This document shows positions 1 to 11,699 of a DNA stretch of 64,000 bases, piece after piece. Position 1 is the first letter of the stretch. Each line of letters begins with the position of its first letter. The translations under genes and the position numbers were made by a program. The notes beneath the pieces were generated by a model that saw only the letters and a program-made list of their open reading frames with translations, had not been told where the DNA came from and ran no database searches. This stretch comes from Sclerodactyla briareus (Eukaryota; Echinodermata; Holothuroidea; Dendrochirotida; Sclerodactylidae): contig JAODTK010005605.1 of NCBI GenBank assembly GCA_026419785.1, forward strand, positions 310,001 to 374,000. The letters run 5' to 3'.

Positions 1-50
1 TAATGTAACCCCTCGATAACCTCGTCATCACAGCTGTACTCTCTAAAGTT

Positions 51-340
51 TTGGAACTTTTTATTAATAACTTAAGCATGTATCGTTGTTTATGGAGTAC
101 CACTCTCTCACTAATGACCGCCAGAATGGTTCCCGTCACGGCCGTTCTACGGGGACTGTCACCGACCAAATGGGCTTCAGCCATCAACACCCTCGGTGAG
201 AGCAGGGTCATCGCTCTTGATATTGCTGGAGCCTTCGATCGCGTATGGCATGCGTATGGCTAAATTGCCTGCTTTTGGTCCGAGACTCCTCTGGACGATC
301 TATGATTCTCTCTTCGCGTTGATGGGGCCCTTTATGGCAG
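51..340 (+). pseudogene. LINE reverse transcriptase fragment, N-terminal part (broken)
   Basis: Degenerate piece of a non-LTR retrotransposon ORF2. The reading 51-263 contains a RT motif-A-like stretch, ALDIAGAFDRVWHA, whose first Asp would be a catalytic metal ligand. After about 263 a frameshift is needed, and the peptide continues as KLPAFG and then RVDGALYG, which is the usual order in Jockey/CR1-type RTs. It stops abruptly at ~340, where an insertion with inverted ends begins, and the same RT resumes at ~2273. It lacks the endonuclease and most of the fingers region, has several frameshifts and cannot be active. Family assignment rests on remembered motifs, not on a search. Confidence 0.75.
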
Positions 341-466
341 TAGCGTAACTGGGGTGATGAAAGTGAGGGGGAAGGGATGAAAATAAGCTGAATGTACCGA
401 CAGCATATCGTCAATATACCGACACTGTCAGCCGCGGTTTTTGAGGCAATATGTGGGGCTCTTTGT

Positions 467-838
467 TGACTTTCTGAGCGGAGCGCCCGCCATCTGTTGG
501 TGCGTATCGTACAAGAGAAAATGTAGACATTTCAGATCACCAGAAGAGGTCGTTCCCAGCTGCAAAAGGGCATTTAAGCATTTTCCTGTTTGCCGCATTC
601 ATCATGTTCACACATACATACCATGGAAAATATGTGGGGGGGGGGTCAGGAGAATTGTGGAGACTGGAGCCCCATAGCTCCCCGTAACGCCCTCTGAGCG
701 GAGCGCCGCCATCTGTTGGTGCGTATCGTACAAGAGAAAATGTAGACATTTCAGATCACCAGAAGAGGTCTTTTCCAGCTGCAAAAGGGCATTTAAGCAT
801 TTTCCTGTTTGCGCATTCATCATTGCAACATAAGACAC
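467..838 (+). repeat. Two direct copies of a ~140 bp segment
   Basis: About 470-610 and 694-835 are near-identical (both contain GTGCGTATCGTACAAGAGA and CATTTAAGCATTTTCCTG), separated by ~85 bp with a run of nine G. The segment resembles the repeated GCGCCACCAT-GGTTGGCGCG stretch at ~22.65 kb, so it belongs to a dispersed family. Confidence 0.75.
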
Positions 839-1882
839 ACTGGAGCCCCAAGCTCTCGGTAAAAGCCGCGCCTGGCACTCTTACAGGTCATCACGTACGA
901 AGAGTCAATACCGCTGTGATAACACATACACTTCCCCTCCAACATCGTAGTTCATGGAAAAAATAATACAGTACAATAACGCCAAGTTATCAAAGGTCAT
1001 CAAATAGTCATCGTAAGTATAAAAGAGGGGTATCCTAGAATGAAAGCAGTGCATATACACTCGGTATGTAAATAAACAGTTCATACCCTAGGCTGTTATG
1101 AAATCGAACTGAATTTGTAATAACTTGATTCTGATCATTCATGCCGCCTGAAAACGATGCTTCTACCAATGACATCCAAATTACGTCATTCTGTGAAATA
1201 ACTTGTAACAATGATAGGTTGCGGATACAGGTATTCCAGAAGTGTGGAGGACTGATATTGAGTGAATAGAGTGAGACCAGACAAGGCCCTATGTGCGCGC
1301 AGCTGGGTCCAGTGCCCGACCTTATAGGCCCTGAAGTTGAAGATGCGTTCAGTGACAAAATGAGGCTCATTTGGGAGTATTTCATGGTGATGTTGGTTTG
1401 AGAAGATTTTCAGAAAATAGCAAGACGATGCATATAATTCTGTGCTTTCGTAATCACAGACCGCTATAGAGTTTACATTACGTTAGCACATCTACGTGAA
1501 AAAAGTTTTTATCCGATGAAAATATGTGGGGGTGACGACGAACCCCCCCCCCCCCCTTGGATCCGCACCTGGTGACCTGAATTTGAGCATCATTGACGAT
1601 AAGTGCCGGTATCCTGCGTAATAGTGGCGCCGGGTTACCCCGACGGGAGGTCCAGTTAGGTTTCCCGAAAGGGTGGTCAGGATCGTTAAAAAATTCCCGA
1701 GCCTCACCCTCCCCATATGTCAAAACTGCATTTTTTATGTTTCATCTTTTAGACTATTTTCTTAAGAAAGAAAACTATAAAAAAGGAAATCATTGACCTA
1801 ACACTCAATTAGGCACTCTGAATAGTATATGCTGCAGGACGTTCACCCCTCCCCACACTGAGATTTGTAACATTATTCTCTT
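839..1882. other. Insertion interior, no gene recognised
   Basis: ORFs up to 116 codons occur here but none resembles a known protein. A G-run followed by a run of 16 C at about 1528-1558 sits beside GGATCCGCACCTGG, similar to the ends of G/C-rich non-autonomous elements elsewhere in the window. Confidence 0.4.
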
Positions 1883-2262
1883 TCAGTGACATTTGGAAGA
1901 TATCCATAATACTTGTATAGCATAATTATAAATGCCACCATTGTGTAATTTGTAGGAAGATGGGAGGATGAATACGGTGATCTCGAACTTAAACGATGAA
2001 CTCAGTAAATGAGACAGAAGATATGGACGCGCGAAGCTCGCGAAAATCTCAGCTTCAATGTAGGAATTTGCATACAGAAGGTTGGAAATAGTTGTACTGT
2101 CGGGGAAACCTCGTCGAGGTGTGTGAATTTTAGCGTACCCACTCGGGAAACAATTCCCGACGCCCGCAGGATGTACCGACAAGTTCAGCAAATATACCGA
2201 CAGGCCGTCTCGGGACGAAAAGTGGGGCGACCTCCCCCTGCCCCCCCCCCTTCGGTTACGCT
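1883..2262 (-). mobile_element. Non-autonomous element E, copy 1 (partial)
   Basis: Read on the minus strand, this matches the element at 21265-21985. It shares CCCGAGTGGGTACGCTAAAAT, then CGACGAGG, CCCCGACAGTA, an AAATTCCTA-ATTGAAGC stretch, a palindromic GCGAGCTTCGCGCG block, and AAGTTCGAGATCA-like sequence. Two copies in opposite orientation with about 70% similarity by eye support a dispersed mobile family. Confidence 0.65.
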
Positions 2263-2272
2263 ACTGCTTCCT

Positions 2273-3190
2273 GGAACTTTCCCTAATACTGCTGGTGTTC
2301 CTCGAGGTTGTGTTTTGCTTGCGCCATTCTTTCTCTCCACCCTTCATCATTCACTGTACTTTCCACTCCCTTCCTCTAACCCCATAACGGAAATGAGCTG
2401 GTTTGTAATCGCTCCCTTGTTGCCAGTCAGTTGAACAATGACTCGAATTCTATTTTGAAGTGGGGTACTTCTAATCCGGTTACTTTTATTCAATTCAATA
2501 CCAAAACCTACTTATTTCCTGAACGGGCGAACAGGTCCTCCCGTCTGCTTCGCTTAATAAAAAGTATGGAAATCACCAGTAACTTGTCTTGAACGCTCAT
2601 ATCAACGCTCTATCGTAACCAATGCTTCCGGAAAGTTGGGTTTCCTATCTCGTGCCAGGAATTACTTTACCTCTCATCAATTACTTCTGCTTTACAAAAC
2701 CCAAATTCCATGGAATATGGGTGCCATATTTGGGGTGGGGGCTTCGCCATCGGCTCACTGTGTCCTGGATCGTATACAGAGGAAGGCTTTTGGCCTCATC
2801 GATGACGACCATCTCACTGCTACTCTTCAGCCTCGAGATCAGTATCTTCTTTCTGTCTTCTTTACCGGTCAGTGTCATGTCAGTGCAAAGTACAGGAAGC
2901 TGTCCCGCCTTTGCACGAAGTTACTCGCCGTACTCCTCTTCTTGCCACTCTTTTTCGGTTGCGGCTGCCTCGCCACCGCACCGGAAACCTACGCTCGCTC
3001 TTTTTTCACGCAACTGTAAGTGCGTGATTCCTTCCTCAAGATGTGTTCCCTTCGCCTTACGACCTCCAGCTGTTTAGTGCAGAAGAATTGAGAGCTGGAT
3101 CTTTCTCGTTTTCTAGTAGTCTTTTGTGCATGGGGGTTACCCCGATTATGGGTGTGCCCCTCGGCTCCTCTCGTGTCACATTGTTTTAAA
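2273..3190 (+). pseudogene. LINE reverse transcriptase fragment, C-terminal part (broken)
   Basis: Continuation of the RT interrupted at 340. The peptide pieces in order are NTAGVPRGCVL (RT motif B, usually GVPQGSVLSP), LESILKWGTSNPVTFN, FRARNYFTSHQLLLLYKTQI and GASPSAHCVLDRIQRKAFGLIDD, then TYARSFF and a C-terminal tail ending near 3190. The order is typical of LINE ORF2 thumb and C-terminal segments. At least four frameshifts are needed and the catalytic YADD box is not recognisable. It is a dead copy whose 5' part lies at 51-340. Confidence 0.8.
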
Positions 3191-4045
3191 AACAATGTGT
3201 AGGATCAGGTAACTGATTAGAAACGATTTTTTTTCCTCACATAACTATGCACTCCCATACCTCCTCACTAAACATCTCTCCTCTAGCTGCTAGGAATCTC
3301 AATTATGATGAATCCTGACAATGACACTATTGAAACAAACCATCAGACTGAACCCAGCATGTGGAACACCTTTTTCCTGGGTTACCAGGTTTCACATCCC
3401 AAACAAGAAAACGGGAAGCGTTAAATGTGTTGACAGACAAATCATCTTCCCCTGGACAATGAGTTTCATTGTGGAACTAGGCTCACCGTAGGTTGCTTAC
3501 TGGACCTACTGACCGATACGATCAACACTATGCTGCCTGCTCTGTAGAGCTAGGGAGTAATGTAAAAACCCTCTCTCACAGAGAGCTCAATGTGAATGGC
3601 TGTTGGAAATTGCGGTAATTAATTGGATTTAATTAAAATTCTAATCACACTATCTAACAAAATGTTACTCGGCCTAGCCAGTGGCATGCTTCATCCACCA
3701 CAGTTCAACCTGATCGCCATGTACGGTATTTAGAATTATGATGAACTGACGAACAGATCGGAACGGACGAACGGACGACGGACGGAAGACATCGACATGA
3801 TACTTGCAGAGCCTGCTCACCCGCAGCTAAAAAATATAGTGAAAGTCGCACGGCCGTTTGAACAAAACAACAAAAATTAGGCAGAGTTGACCTTACAACT
3901 GAAGCCACTACATTGTTTTTCACAGTCACAGGCATAATTCGGCCATGAGGATGGAGATTACTGAATGAGTCAAATTTTGTGAAAATGCAAAAAGTAACAA
4001 AACTCTGGCGGTAAATTCTAATGGTTATTACTATTTTCAAGATAT
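3191..4045. other. Unassigned, no gene seen
   Basis: There is a short GAACGGAC-type repeat at about 3755-3785. No ORF resembles a known protein and I see no clear element ends. Confidence 0.4.
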
Positions 4046-4194
4046 ATGGTAGATGAACTGATCAGGATAAGATCGAGTGCACAGGATGACGTAGTCGATT
4101 GGCTGATGAGTTTCCGAACAAGATCATTGTCGACTTCCTCGAACGCTGTAAAGGTGCCCGCACAGGTATTGCGAATATCCACAGACAAATCGGG

Positions 4195-4640
4195 AGGGGT
4201 GATATTGTCAAGCTTGTTACGTATGGAACGCGAAAACGGCTACGTTATTTGGCGACAAATAGGTAGTGACGTAAATTTTAAAGTAGCGATGAGTAGATGT
4301 CAGGTTGCGATGATAAAGTAACAGGTGGACGATGTTTGACCACAATGTGGTGATGTTATTTTTCCTCTGGCGATGTAAATAATCATGTGGCGATGCCAGT
4401 CATTATGTGGCGATGTAATAAATCGAGTGGCGATGTAAATTTTCATGTGAGATGTAATCTATCTGTTTGTGATATGATTTGACAGCTAGCGCTGTGACCC
4501 ATCATTGACGCAATACTTGATCATGTGACGATAATAAATAGTATTGACGATGCGAAAGGAGAGGTGACGATGTAAAAGGAGAGGTGACGATGTAAAAGGA
4601 GAGGTGATGATGTGAAAGGAGAGGTGACGCTAAATCCAGG
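4195..4640 (+). repeat. ~20 bp minisatellite, left arm of an inverted pair
   Basis: Repeats of the type ATGTGGCGATGTAATAA run from about 4330 to 4460, followed by four copies of a GTGACGATGTAAAAGGAGAG unit at 4550-4625. The segment 4220-4530 matches the reverse complement of about 6040-6345, including CGACAAATAGGTAGTGACGT and ATACTTGATCATG. The two arms are separated by about 1.5 kb. Confidence 0.8.
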
Positions 4641-6039
4641 GCTACACAACCTCGGTGTGTGTGATATGAATAAAAATATTAATAATGTAATGAAACATTT
4701 GTAAGTAGCTTCATATAGAAAAAAGAAGTACAGTTCACCCAGGGCGGCCCGGAGGTAGCAGCGGGGGGGGGGGGCACATCGACCCCAATAATATGTGCTG
4801 TCGGCAAATTTTGGTTCCGTCGGAAAGGGGAGTCCGGGAGGGAAAGTGATGAGAGCGGATGAGGAAGAAAGGATGAGGGGCCTTGAAAAGAGAAAGGGGG
4901 AATGGGAGGCTTTTTTTAATCGGTTATTCCGATTTTTTTCAGCTTATCCTTTGATACTCACTTCACCAATCCAATCCCCGAAACCCTGCCTACGGGGGGA
5001 AACCTGTACGAGCAAAAACGGATCACGACCACCGGTATAGCTAGCCTCAGCTAAAGGGGTGTCAGAATCGCCAGCAGCTCAGTGAAAGTAATGGAATTGA
5101 AATCCTCCCGGTAGTAGACCGCAGATCTCGAGTCAGGAGGTGTGCCCGAGCCAGCCCCAGGCTATAAAAAAAAAAAAAAAATACCAGCTGCCATATTTGT
5201 CAATTATTAAATCCAATTCGTTCATGTTTGTTAATGTTTCAATCCAATGCTGCAACTGACTCACTTATACTACAACCTTAAACCCTATTTTCTCGTTATT
5301 TTTTGTCACTTGGCACATTTTCAATGAATCCGACTATTTATCTATACAATTAGGCCTAAATCCATTTATTTAATTTTGAAATCGCAGAAAAATCTTGCGT
5401 GCAACTGATAACTTACTTTATTTACAATCAATAAACAGTATTCGAACTTCGACGACCTGTAAACTGGGTAAAGAGACAGTGGTGCTTTTGAGAATTATTT
5501 GCCTGTTTTTCGTTTACGAAATAAAGCTCCAACCTAAAAAATAGAGGTACAAAAATCCAGGGTTGGACAATGGCGCTTAATAGTTGTGAGCGAGTCTTAT
5601 CAGAAACTATTAACCTGAAAATAATGAATTCATGAGTAGCGAATCACCCCTCAGAAGTTACCCATGTTGCCCCAAATTGCATGTGAAGATGCTCGAGTAC
5701 TCCATTTTTTTTCCAAAGGACCTCTCCTACAGGATTTCGATCAATAACCATGCCCTACTGTCACCTAATTCCTGCCTACCCCACTGATTGCAACAGGTTG
5801 AGCCTGAGAGGCACTCATTTCATTCATGTCGGCAAAGCTAATTACATTCACCAAGGTTTCAGGCCAATGTTTATCTGCAAAGTAAATAAAAAAGAAGATA
5901 TCGAAAAGGAAATTCTACTATGCCAAATTTTCCTTGAAAACATGCCCAGATTGCATCTGAGGGCGTTTCAAAAACCAAAATATTCGAAAATCCAAAATTT
6001 CATTTGTCAAATGAAGAAATACATCGCTCAATAATATTT
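4641..6039. other. Spacer between inverted arms, no gene recognised
   Basis: There is a G-run at 4764-4774 and an A-run at about 5166-5181. The ORF at 5750-6034 (94 codons) has no recognisable domain. Nothing else can be supported. Confidence 0.35.
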
Positions 6040-6350
6040 CTTCATGTCGCATGATCAAGTATAGCTTCAATAGATGGTTACATCGCCCCACCAGACTGTA
6101 AAATAACATCACCAAAGAATAGATTGCATCGTCACATGAAAATTTCAGCGCCCGATCCCCACATTCATGACAATCGTCACATGATAACTGACATCGCCAC
6201 ATGATTATTTACATCGCCAGACGGAAAATAACATCACCACCTTGTAGTCGCAACATCGTCACTGCTTACTTTATCATCGACACATTCAAATTTACGTCAC
6301 TACCTATTTGTCGCAAATAACGTTCCCGTTATCGCGTTCCATACTTACAG
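6040..6350 (-). repeat. ~20 bp minisatellite, right arm of an inverted pair
   Basis: This is the reverse complement of the left arm near 4220-4530. On the minus strand it directly follows the LINE fragment at 6380-7100, after the peptide FFSDKLPGIS. The minisatellite therefore replaced or interrupted the LINE at its endonuclease-to-RT linker. Confidence 0.75.
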
Positions 6351-6359
6351 GAGATTCCG

Positions 6360-7100
6360 GGCAACTTGTCGGAGAAGAACGGGGCGAAATCATCCGCAAG
6401 ATCCTTCTCTGATTCGTAATCAGGAATGATACGAGACTCATGAGGATTGCAATACGGTCGATGAGTTTAAACAGCTGCCGATCGTCGCAGTGTTTAATCT
6501 GATCCTGGTGAAAGGTGCGTTCGGCCTCGTCGAGCTTCTCTTGATAGACCTGACACTGATTAAGAATTACAGTTGCCGGTCGATTGTTAACCCAGATTGA
6601 CCATTTTCCTTTCCAATCTACGTCTCTGCTGTCTTGAACTCTTGAAGATCGTCAAAGAAAAACCCGGCACGATGTGGCGAAGAGTGTGCAAGCGTTGTCA
6701 GAGGGGAGCATGTGCGTCGAGCAACTGACGGAGACCGGAGTCGTAGGAATCAGCAAGTTCATTAACTAGAGTAGAATTTAACGCAATGCGTCAATGTCTT
6801 CACCGAACTTGGCAACATCAATTGCTCGTACTTTACGTGAGCGCACCATGATTTTGACCGGAGGCGGACGCGATATGCTGAGTGAGCATTTGACTGCCAT
6901 ATGATCAGAAGGCATACCTTGCACAACTGGGACATCGGTGTGGAGCCTCCTCGAAATAACCAAGTCCAACGTATGACCATGACGATGAGTTCCAGAGGTT
7001 TCTCGACTGCTTGATGAAAACCAGCTGATTCCAGGAGCTCGAGGAAAATGGCAGCGTCGTTGTTGGATGGATCCTCGATATGTTTTGCATAAATTATGCA
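6360..7100 (-). pseudogene. LINE ORF2 fragment: end of endonuclease domain and linker to RT
   Basis: On the minus strand the peptide pieces run in the order expected for an APE-type LINE: EDPSNNDAAIFLELLESAGF, GHTLDLVISR, MPSDHMAVKCSLS (the conserved SDH of the endonuclease), SRKVRAIDVAKFGEDI, LDAHAPL, GLTIDRQL, CDDRQLFKLIDRI and a DDFAPFFSDKLPGI-like end. Frames change several times. The SDH motif and the order of segments are seen directly; the family assignment is from general knowledge of non-LTR retrotransposons. The RT domain is absent because a minisatellite begins at ~6350. Confidence 0.75.
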
Positions 7101-7335
7101 AATTGGATACAATTTAATGACCTCCAATGACTACGAATCTTTGTTAAAAAGTTTTGGGACTGAAGGTGACCAAGTTCGTGAAAATCCGACTTTGAAATTT
7201 CGCATAAATTATCAACTTAGACGACTATTAGATATTTCGCTGAAAATCTAATCATTAATTCTACCTATATCCTGCATATAATGCGAACCAAGCACTCATA
7301 AGCACCTACGGTTCATCCGTAATCGTGCTAACGAG
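7080..7335 (-). repeat. Dispersed repeat C, copy 1
   Basis: Contains TTTTGCATAAATTATGCAAATT, ATTTAATGACCTCCAATGAC, GTTAAAAAGTTTTGGGACTGAAGGTGA and TTAACAATAAATTACATAAAATAGGCTA. All of these recur at 45420-46025, where the same segment is tandemly repeated about four times. The strand is arbitrary. Confidence 0.7.
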
Positions 7336-7379
7336 GCTTAACAATAAATTACATAAAATAGGCTATTTACCTTACTTAA

Positions 7380-7625
7380 TTAGTCACTTTCAGTTTTGTG
7401 CCCAAAATCTAATCAGATCGTGTTCACCCAACCCCGATACTACGTACAAAATTTCATCGAAATCGGTCTTACCGTTTCCGGAAGATCCTGCTAACGAGGA
7501 AGTAGAACACCCATACACACACCTCTCACGCATACACACACATACATACACACATACACACGACAAAGTGATCGCTAGTCTCTTTTCCTGAACTTAGTTC
7601 AGGCGAGACAAGGAAAAAACTTCAA
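7380..7625 (+). repeat. CA-microsatellite-bearing interspersed repeat
   Basis: The sequence ATCAGATCGTGTTCACCCAACCCCGATA, AAATCGGTCTTACCGTTTCCGGAAGATCCTGCTAACGAG leads into (CA)n-rich sequence and ends CTGAACTTAGTTCAGGCGAGACAA. Related pieces occur at 9490-9560 (opposite strand), 9745-9805, 11555-11685 and 30240-30340. Confidence 0.7.
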
Positions 7626-9130
7626 AAATGGTGTTGCCTTCTTGTTGGACGCTCAGCACAAGGGGCAAATGAGGGGTAGGCATTTGCAAGTGGCCGTCTG
7701 CGTAGGATTACCCCCACCTTAAGGTTACCACTGAAAGCTAGCATCGCCTATTTCGTGTCAATAAGGTCAGTATCCAGTCTTTACCCTTGTTGGTTCGATC
7801 CTGTGCGCTCAGTATAGTAGGACGCCAGAGGAAAAAGAAGGCTGACCTCTCGTAAAATTCTCTCATGGATATGATCGCGGTATATATATCCTAGAGTGCA
7901 TATCCTTGATAACTGGGGTGGTCTTCATTGATAATGTTGGCTAACTTGGCGACAGATGAAGAGGGTCTTATTTTTCCGTCTTAGGTTTGTAGATTACTCC
8001 GGGGTGATCTACAAAGCTAAGACAAAACGAAGACCTAACGGTCTCAGATCAGGCTTCATTTTTTTAGGTCCAGCTTTGTAAGACTCCCGAGAGAAAGATA
8101 TCTCCGAGGAGATAGTGCAATCCCATGTCAAATACATGTTTAAATTCTTCGCTGGATGTCATGGGAGGGGGTGCAACGATCAAATTTAGGGGGTACTGCC
8201 CCATATACACACGGCGGCAACTCTAATTTCACGATTAGAGGGTCTAACACACGCCACCACTGAGATGAATACACTAGGAAGCATCTAGGAATACACGGAG
8301 AAGTGTCCAGCTTTATCCTGACTGAGTACCACGTGGTATATGCAAGCTTGTCCAACTGATAACCCCAATCATATAATCAAACTTAACGACACTTGGCAAA
8401 TCCACGAACGAACTAGAATGTCTGTAATGTGAAATGCTTCGCCGTCAGGTATGGCGGAGTGGATGACAGATGGTAATGTTGACTCTTATAAGAACCACCA
8501 ACCACCATTCTTCATTTCCGATAAATAAACAGATAGTCCGATCATCTTTCGGCTATAACAAGTGGTATAACAATAACCGGAGCGGTCCAATATTGTTTGA
8601 GCTTTTGTCAGTGGATCGTGCAGTCTGAGGAGGGCATCATATATTGAGTCATCCATCATCGTCTCCGTTTTCCGTGATGTGTCATGATATCGGAGATGCC
8701 GGGGGGGGGAACCAATAGATGTGGGAATCAGATCTATTCAAAGGTGGATTTTCTCGTACAATCGGCCGTCCTCCGTCATTTGTATGACGTCACGAAATTG
8801 GCAAATCGTTTGCAGTTCGGTCGCAACTAAAACGAGATAATGTGAATACTATATGCAACCCTGCGTCAATTAAGAACTATATACTATTCAAGCTGGGCTG
8901 GAAATCGAGTCTGTTTCACAAGTCTCCGAGGGATACACAAGTATACCGACAATGTCTCTTTACAAATAGGTATGTTTTATTTTTTAATATCTAGGAATAT
9001 ATGGACCGCATTTAGTACAACGTAACATGAGAGTAACGACACAGTATGACACACACTCTCCTCCGTAAATACTAATTTGGGGACGGGAACCATGTGATAT
9101 TATGCTTGTTATACACTATCCCACTATACA
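7626..9130. other. Unassigned, one hairpin
   Basis: No coding region is recognised. The only structured item is a strong inverted repeat at 7979-8022, listed separately, and a run of nine G at about 8701. Confidence 0.4.
7979..8022. repeat. Perfect-looking short hairpin
   Basis: TCTTAGGTTTGTAGATTA and its near-exact reverse complement TGATCTACAAAGCTAAGA flank an 8-base CTCCGGGG loop. The 18-base arms have two mismatches. Confidence 0.7.
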
Positions 9131-9164
9131 CTGTAATTATGACATTTGAATGGGTGAATTCGAC

Positions 9165-9315
9165 CCAAAAAGGATACGGGGAGAACGGAAATCAAATTTC
9201 TGGGTCAAAAGTTCGACCCAGGTGAGGTAAATTTTTACCTACTCTGGGTCAAAATTAAGGTTGGTCCTCTGCCGACCGAATTCTGGGTCTGCTTGACCCA
9301 GATGTTCCTAGAGTG
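9165..9315. repeat. GACCCA/TGGGTC-rich inverted segments
   Basis: TGGGTC and GACCCA alternate at least seven times in 150 bp, including TTCTGGGTCAAAAGTTCGACCCAG and TTCTGGGTCTGCTTGACCCAG. The segment can fold into several small hairpins. It may be a MITE remnant, but no ends are defined. Confidence 0.5.
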
Positions 9316-9443
9316 ACAATTTGCATGAAACATATTTTTTTCTGTGTGAATCGCAAAACGTTGCACGAATTTACTGTGGTTCATAGTTATAGGGAATAGC
9401 ATTTTCACAACATCATCAAGTTCAGAAAGAGACATCATTTTGG

Positions 9444-9560
9444 TATGTGTGTGCGTGTGTGTGCGCGTGCGCATATATGCGTGCGCGTGTGTGTGTACCT
9501 GTCACACTTTCTCGTTAGCAGATCTCTTCAGAGATGGGTTAAGACCGATTTTGATGAATT
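9444..9560 (-). repeat. (GT)n microsatellite with attached repeat flank
   Basis: GTGTGTGCGTGTGTGTGCGCGTGC is followed by CTCGTTAGCAGATCTCTTCAGAGATGGGTTAAGACCGATTTTGATGAATTTTC. The latter is the reverse complement of the flank of the CA repeat at 7380-7590. Confidence 0.75.
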
Positions 9561-9739
9561 TTCTGACGTAGTAGTAACGTTGGGTGCATGGGCAAGATAC
9601 TTGATGGGTCACGGGGGAATATCACTAATAGTTAGGTAAATTATTTTATGTAAGTCATCATTAGCAAGATTACAGACCAACCGTAGGTGCTATTGTGGGA
9701 TTTGGTTTTGCCACGAAATAGTCCAATTACGTTGGGTAT

Positions 9740-11398
9740 TTTTAAATGGTCTTTCGTGCCAAAAACCTAATCAGATCAGGTTCACTCAACCCCGATAACA
9801 CATGCAAAATTTTATTTGAAGAAAAACAAGCGCACCAATGGTGATGTAGACAACAGCACGATGTCCCCAAGAAAGACGTACAATTATGTGTTAATATTCA
9901 AGATCATGAGGCCAAGAAGGCAGTTCCAAGCAATGGCTATGTGCCCTGTAACAACCTATTTGACAATGATCTTCATATGGCCAAGAATTTTTGGGTCGAT
10001 GAACATTGTTCCTCACTTGAGTTTAACATCCATCGAGAAATGCCCAATTGAGAAAGGAAGAGACAATTCACACAATGGCCTATTGTGCCCCTTTAATGAA
10101 CCTCGACCTTGAATTCAAGTTCATGAAAGTCCAAACTGGGCGTCGAGTCCATATTCCTGAGAACCCTGAAGGTACGGCTACCAGACCCTCATAGATGACA
10201 TCAGCACAACTTGTACAGTTAAAATTTGTAGAACCATTTTGCATAATAACATGATGGCCCTAGGGCCCAATTGGGCATAAGCCAGAAGTTTGCAAAACAC
10301 CCGATGGACCACTAACCGAGGTGCATTAAATGTAACTTTGAGGAAGATCCGATAGGTACTTGTGGAAAGAGATGCATTTCAAGTACCAAAGTGTGAAATT
10401 CCATGAAATTCTAAAGTGGGCCCCCGGGCCCAAATGGGACCTTGGATAAAAAAAAATCCTGAACACCCCAAAGATACGACTGTTGAACCATCATTATGAC
10501 TGTTTGTCAGGGACTAGCCCACCAAAAACTTTGTAAGAGGAGAAACATTTTGCATAATTCCACATGGTGGGCCCTCAGGCCCACCTAGGCCTGGGGTACT
10601 AAGCCATGGCACCACTGGAAGGTTTGGTACATGTATGGCTATTAGACCATCATTATGAAAGAACATCAGCATGGTGCAACTAGGTGTGTAGGAGATAAAA
10701 GATTTAAATGTAAAAGGTATTTCATATAACAGCCCCAATGGCCCTCCACCTATGGACCATTACATGTAACTTTGGGAAGAGAATCAATCGAAGCTTGTAG
10801 GGAGGAGATGCATTTCAAGCACATGTGCTGTATAACATAATAGAATGGGCCACTCGGGCCCAAGGGACCTTGGAACAAAAAACCTGAAACACCCCAAAGG
10901 TACCGTCATTAGCCCATTCATTATGACCGACAGTATCACTGTGCAACAAAATTTGTAGGGAGATAAAAAGATTCTGCGGATATTTCAATGAATGGGCCCT
11001 TTGGCCCAAACTGGGCCCGGGAACAAAAAATCCTCAACACCCCCAAGGCCCCGTACAAGGAACATTACATGTAAACTTTTGAAGACATTAATTGCAGCTT
11101 GTGGCGGAGATGCATTTCAAGTTTACCATGGGACCTCGGACTAAAATTCATGAACATCCCCGAAGGTCCGGCCACTAGACATCATTATGAACGAACATCA
11201 GCACTGTGCATTAAAAGTTGAGAGAGGTAGCGTTTTGCAGTTTTCCACTTATTGGCCAATTGTAACCATTCATTCCAGTTCACCTTGACCTTTAGTGTGT
11301 GTCAGTGAACCGATCAGTCAATAACACATTTGATCAAGAACAGAGTCGAGATTCATCGAAGCACGAACATTTTGTGGCCCATAAGCACAAGTTTACAG
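9740..11398 (+). repeat. GGGCCC-rich tandem repeat block, copy 1
   Basis: A degenerate array of monomers a few hundred bases long. Each carries in order a GGGCCC-type palindrome, CCTGAACACCCCAAAGGTA, a TTAGACCATCATTATGACCGA-like phrase, TGTGCAACAAAATTTGTAG, GATGCATTTCAAGTACC and ATTACATGTAACTTTG. It ends in CCCCTTTAATGAACCTCGACCTT-like and GTGGCCCATAAGCACAAGTTTACAGACTGGATAG, which leads into a GATA microsatellite. The same block occurs in the same orientation at 55.4-59.3 kb. Confidence 0.8.
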
Positions 11399-11530
11399 AC
11401 TGGATAGATAGATAGATTAGATAGATCGATAGCTAGATAGATAGTTAGAGAGATAGATAGATAGATAGATAATAAATAGATAATAGAATAGATAATAGAT
11501 CGATATAGATAGATAGAGAGATAGATAAGC
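11399..11530 (+). repeat. (GATA)n microsatellite
   Basis: Imperfect GATA repeats directly follow the GGGCCC repeat block. GATA/GACA repeats also follow the corresponding blocks near 57.25 kb and 59.3 kb, so they are part of the element tail and not independent. Confidence 0.9.
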
Positions 11531-11699
11531 TGGTTTGAGCTAAAAAACATGGCTTACGGTTTTAGACAAATCCTGCTAACAAACACAACCCCCACACGCG
11601 CTCACCCATGCACACCCAACTCCCACATCCACGTACATCGCTATAAGTCTCTTAATTCCTTAACTTTGTCCAGGCGAGACAAAAGAATGTTCGCGGGCA

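Larger units (their letters stand above)
341..2272. mobile_element. 1.9 kb insertion with short inverted ends, splitting a LINE
   Basis: The left edge reads AGTAGCGTAAC and the right edge is its reverse complement (GGTTACGCTACT at 2261-2272). RT coding sequence stops at the left edge and resumes after the right edge, which defines the insertion. Each end also carries the phrase TGTACCGACA...ATATACCGACA in direct orientation (about 394-430 and 2170-2205). No transposase ORF is visible, so it looks non-autonomous or composite. A clear target-site duplication was not found. Confidence 0.6.
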
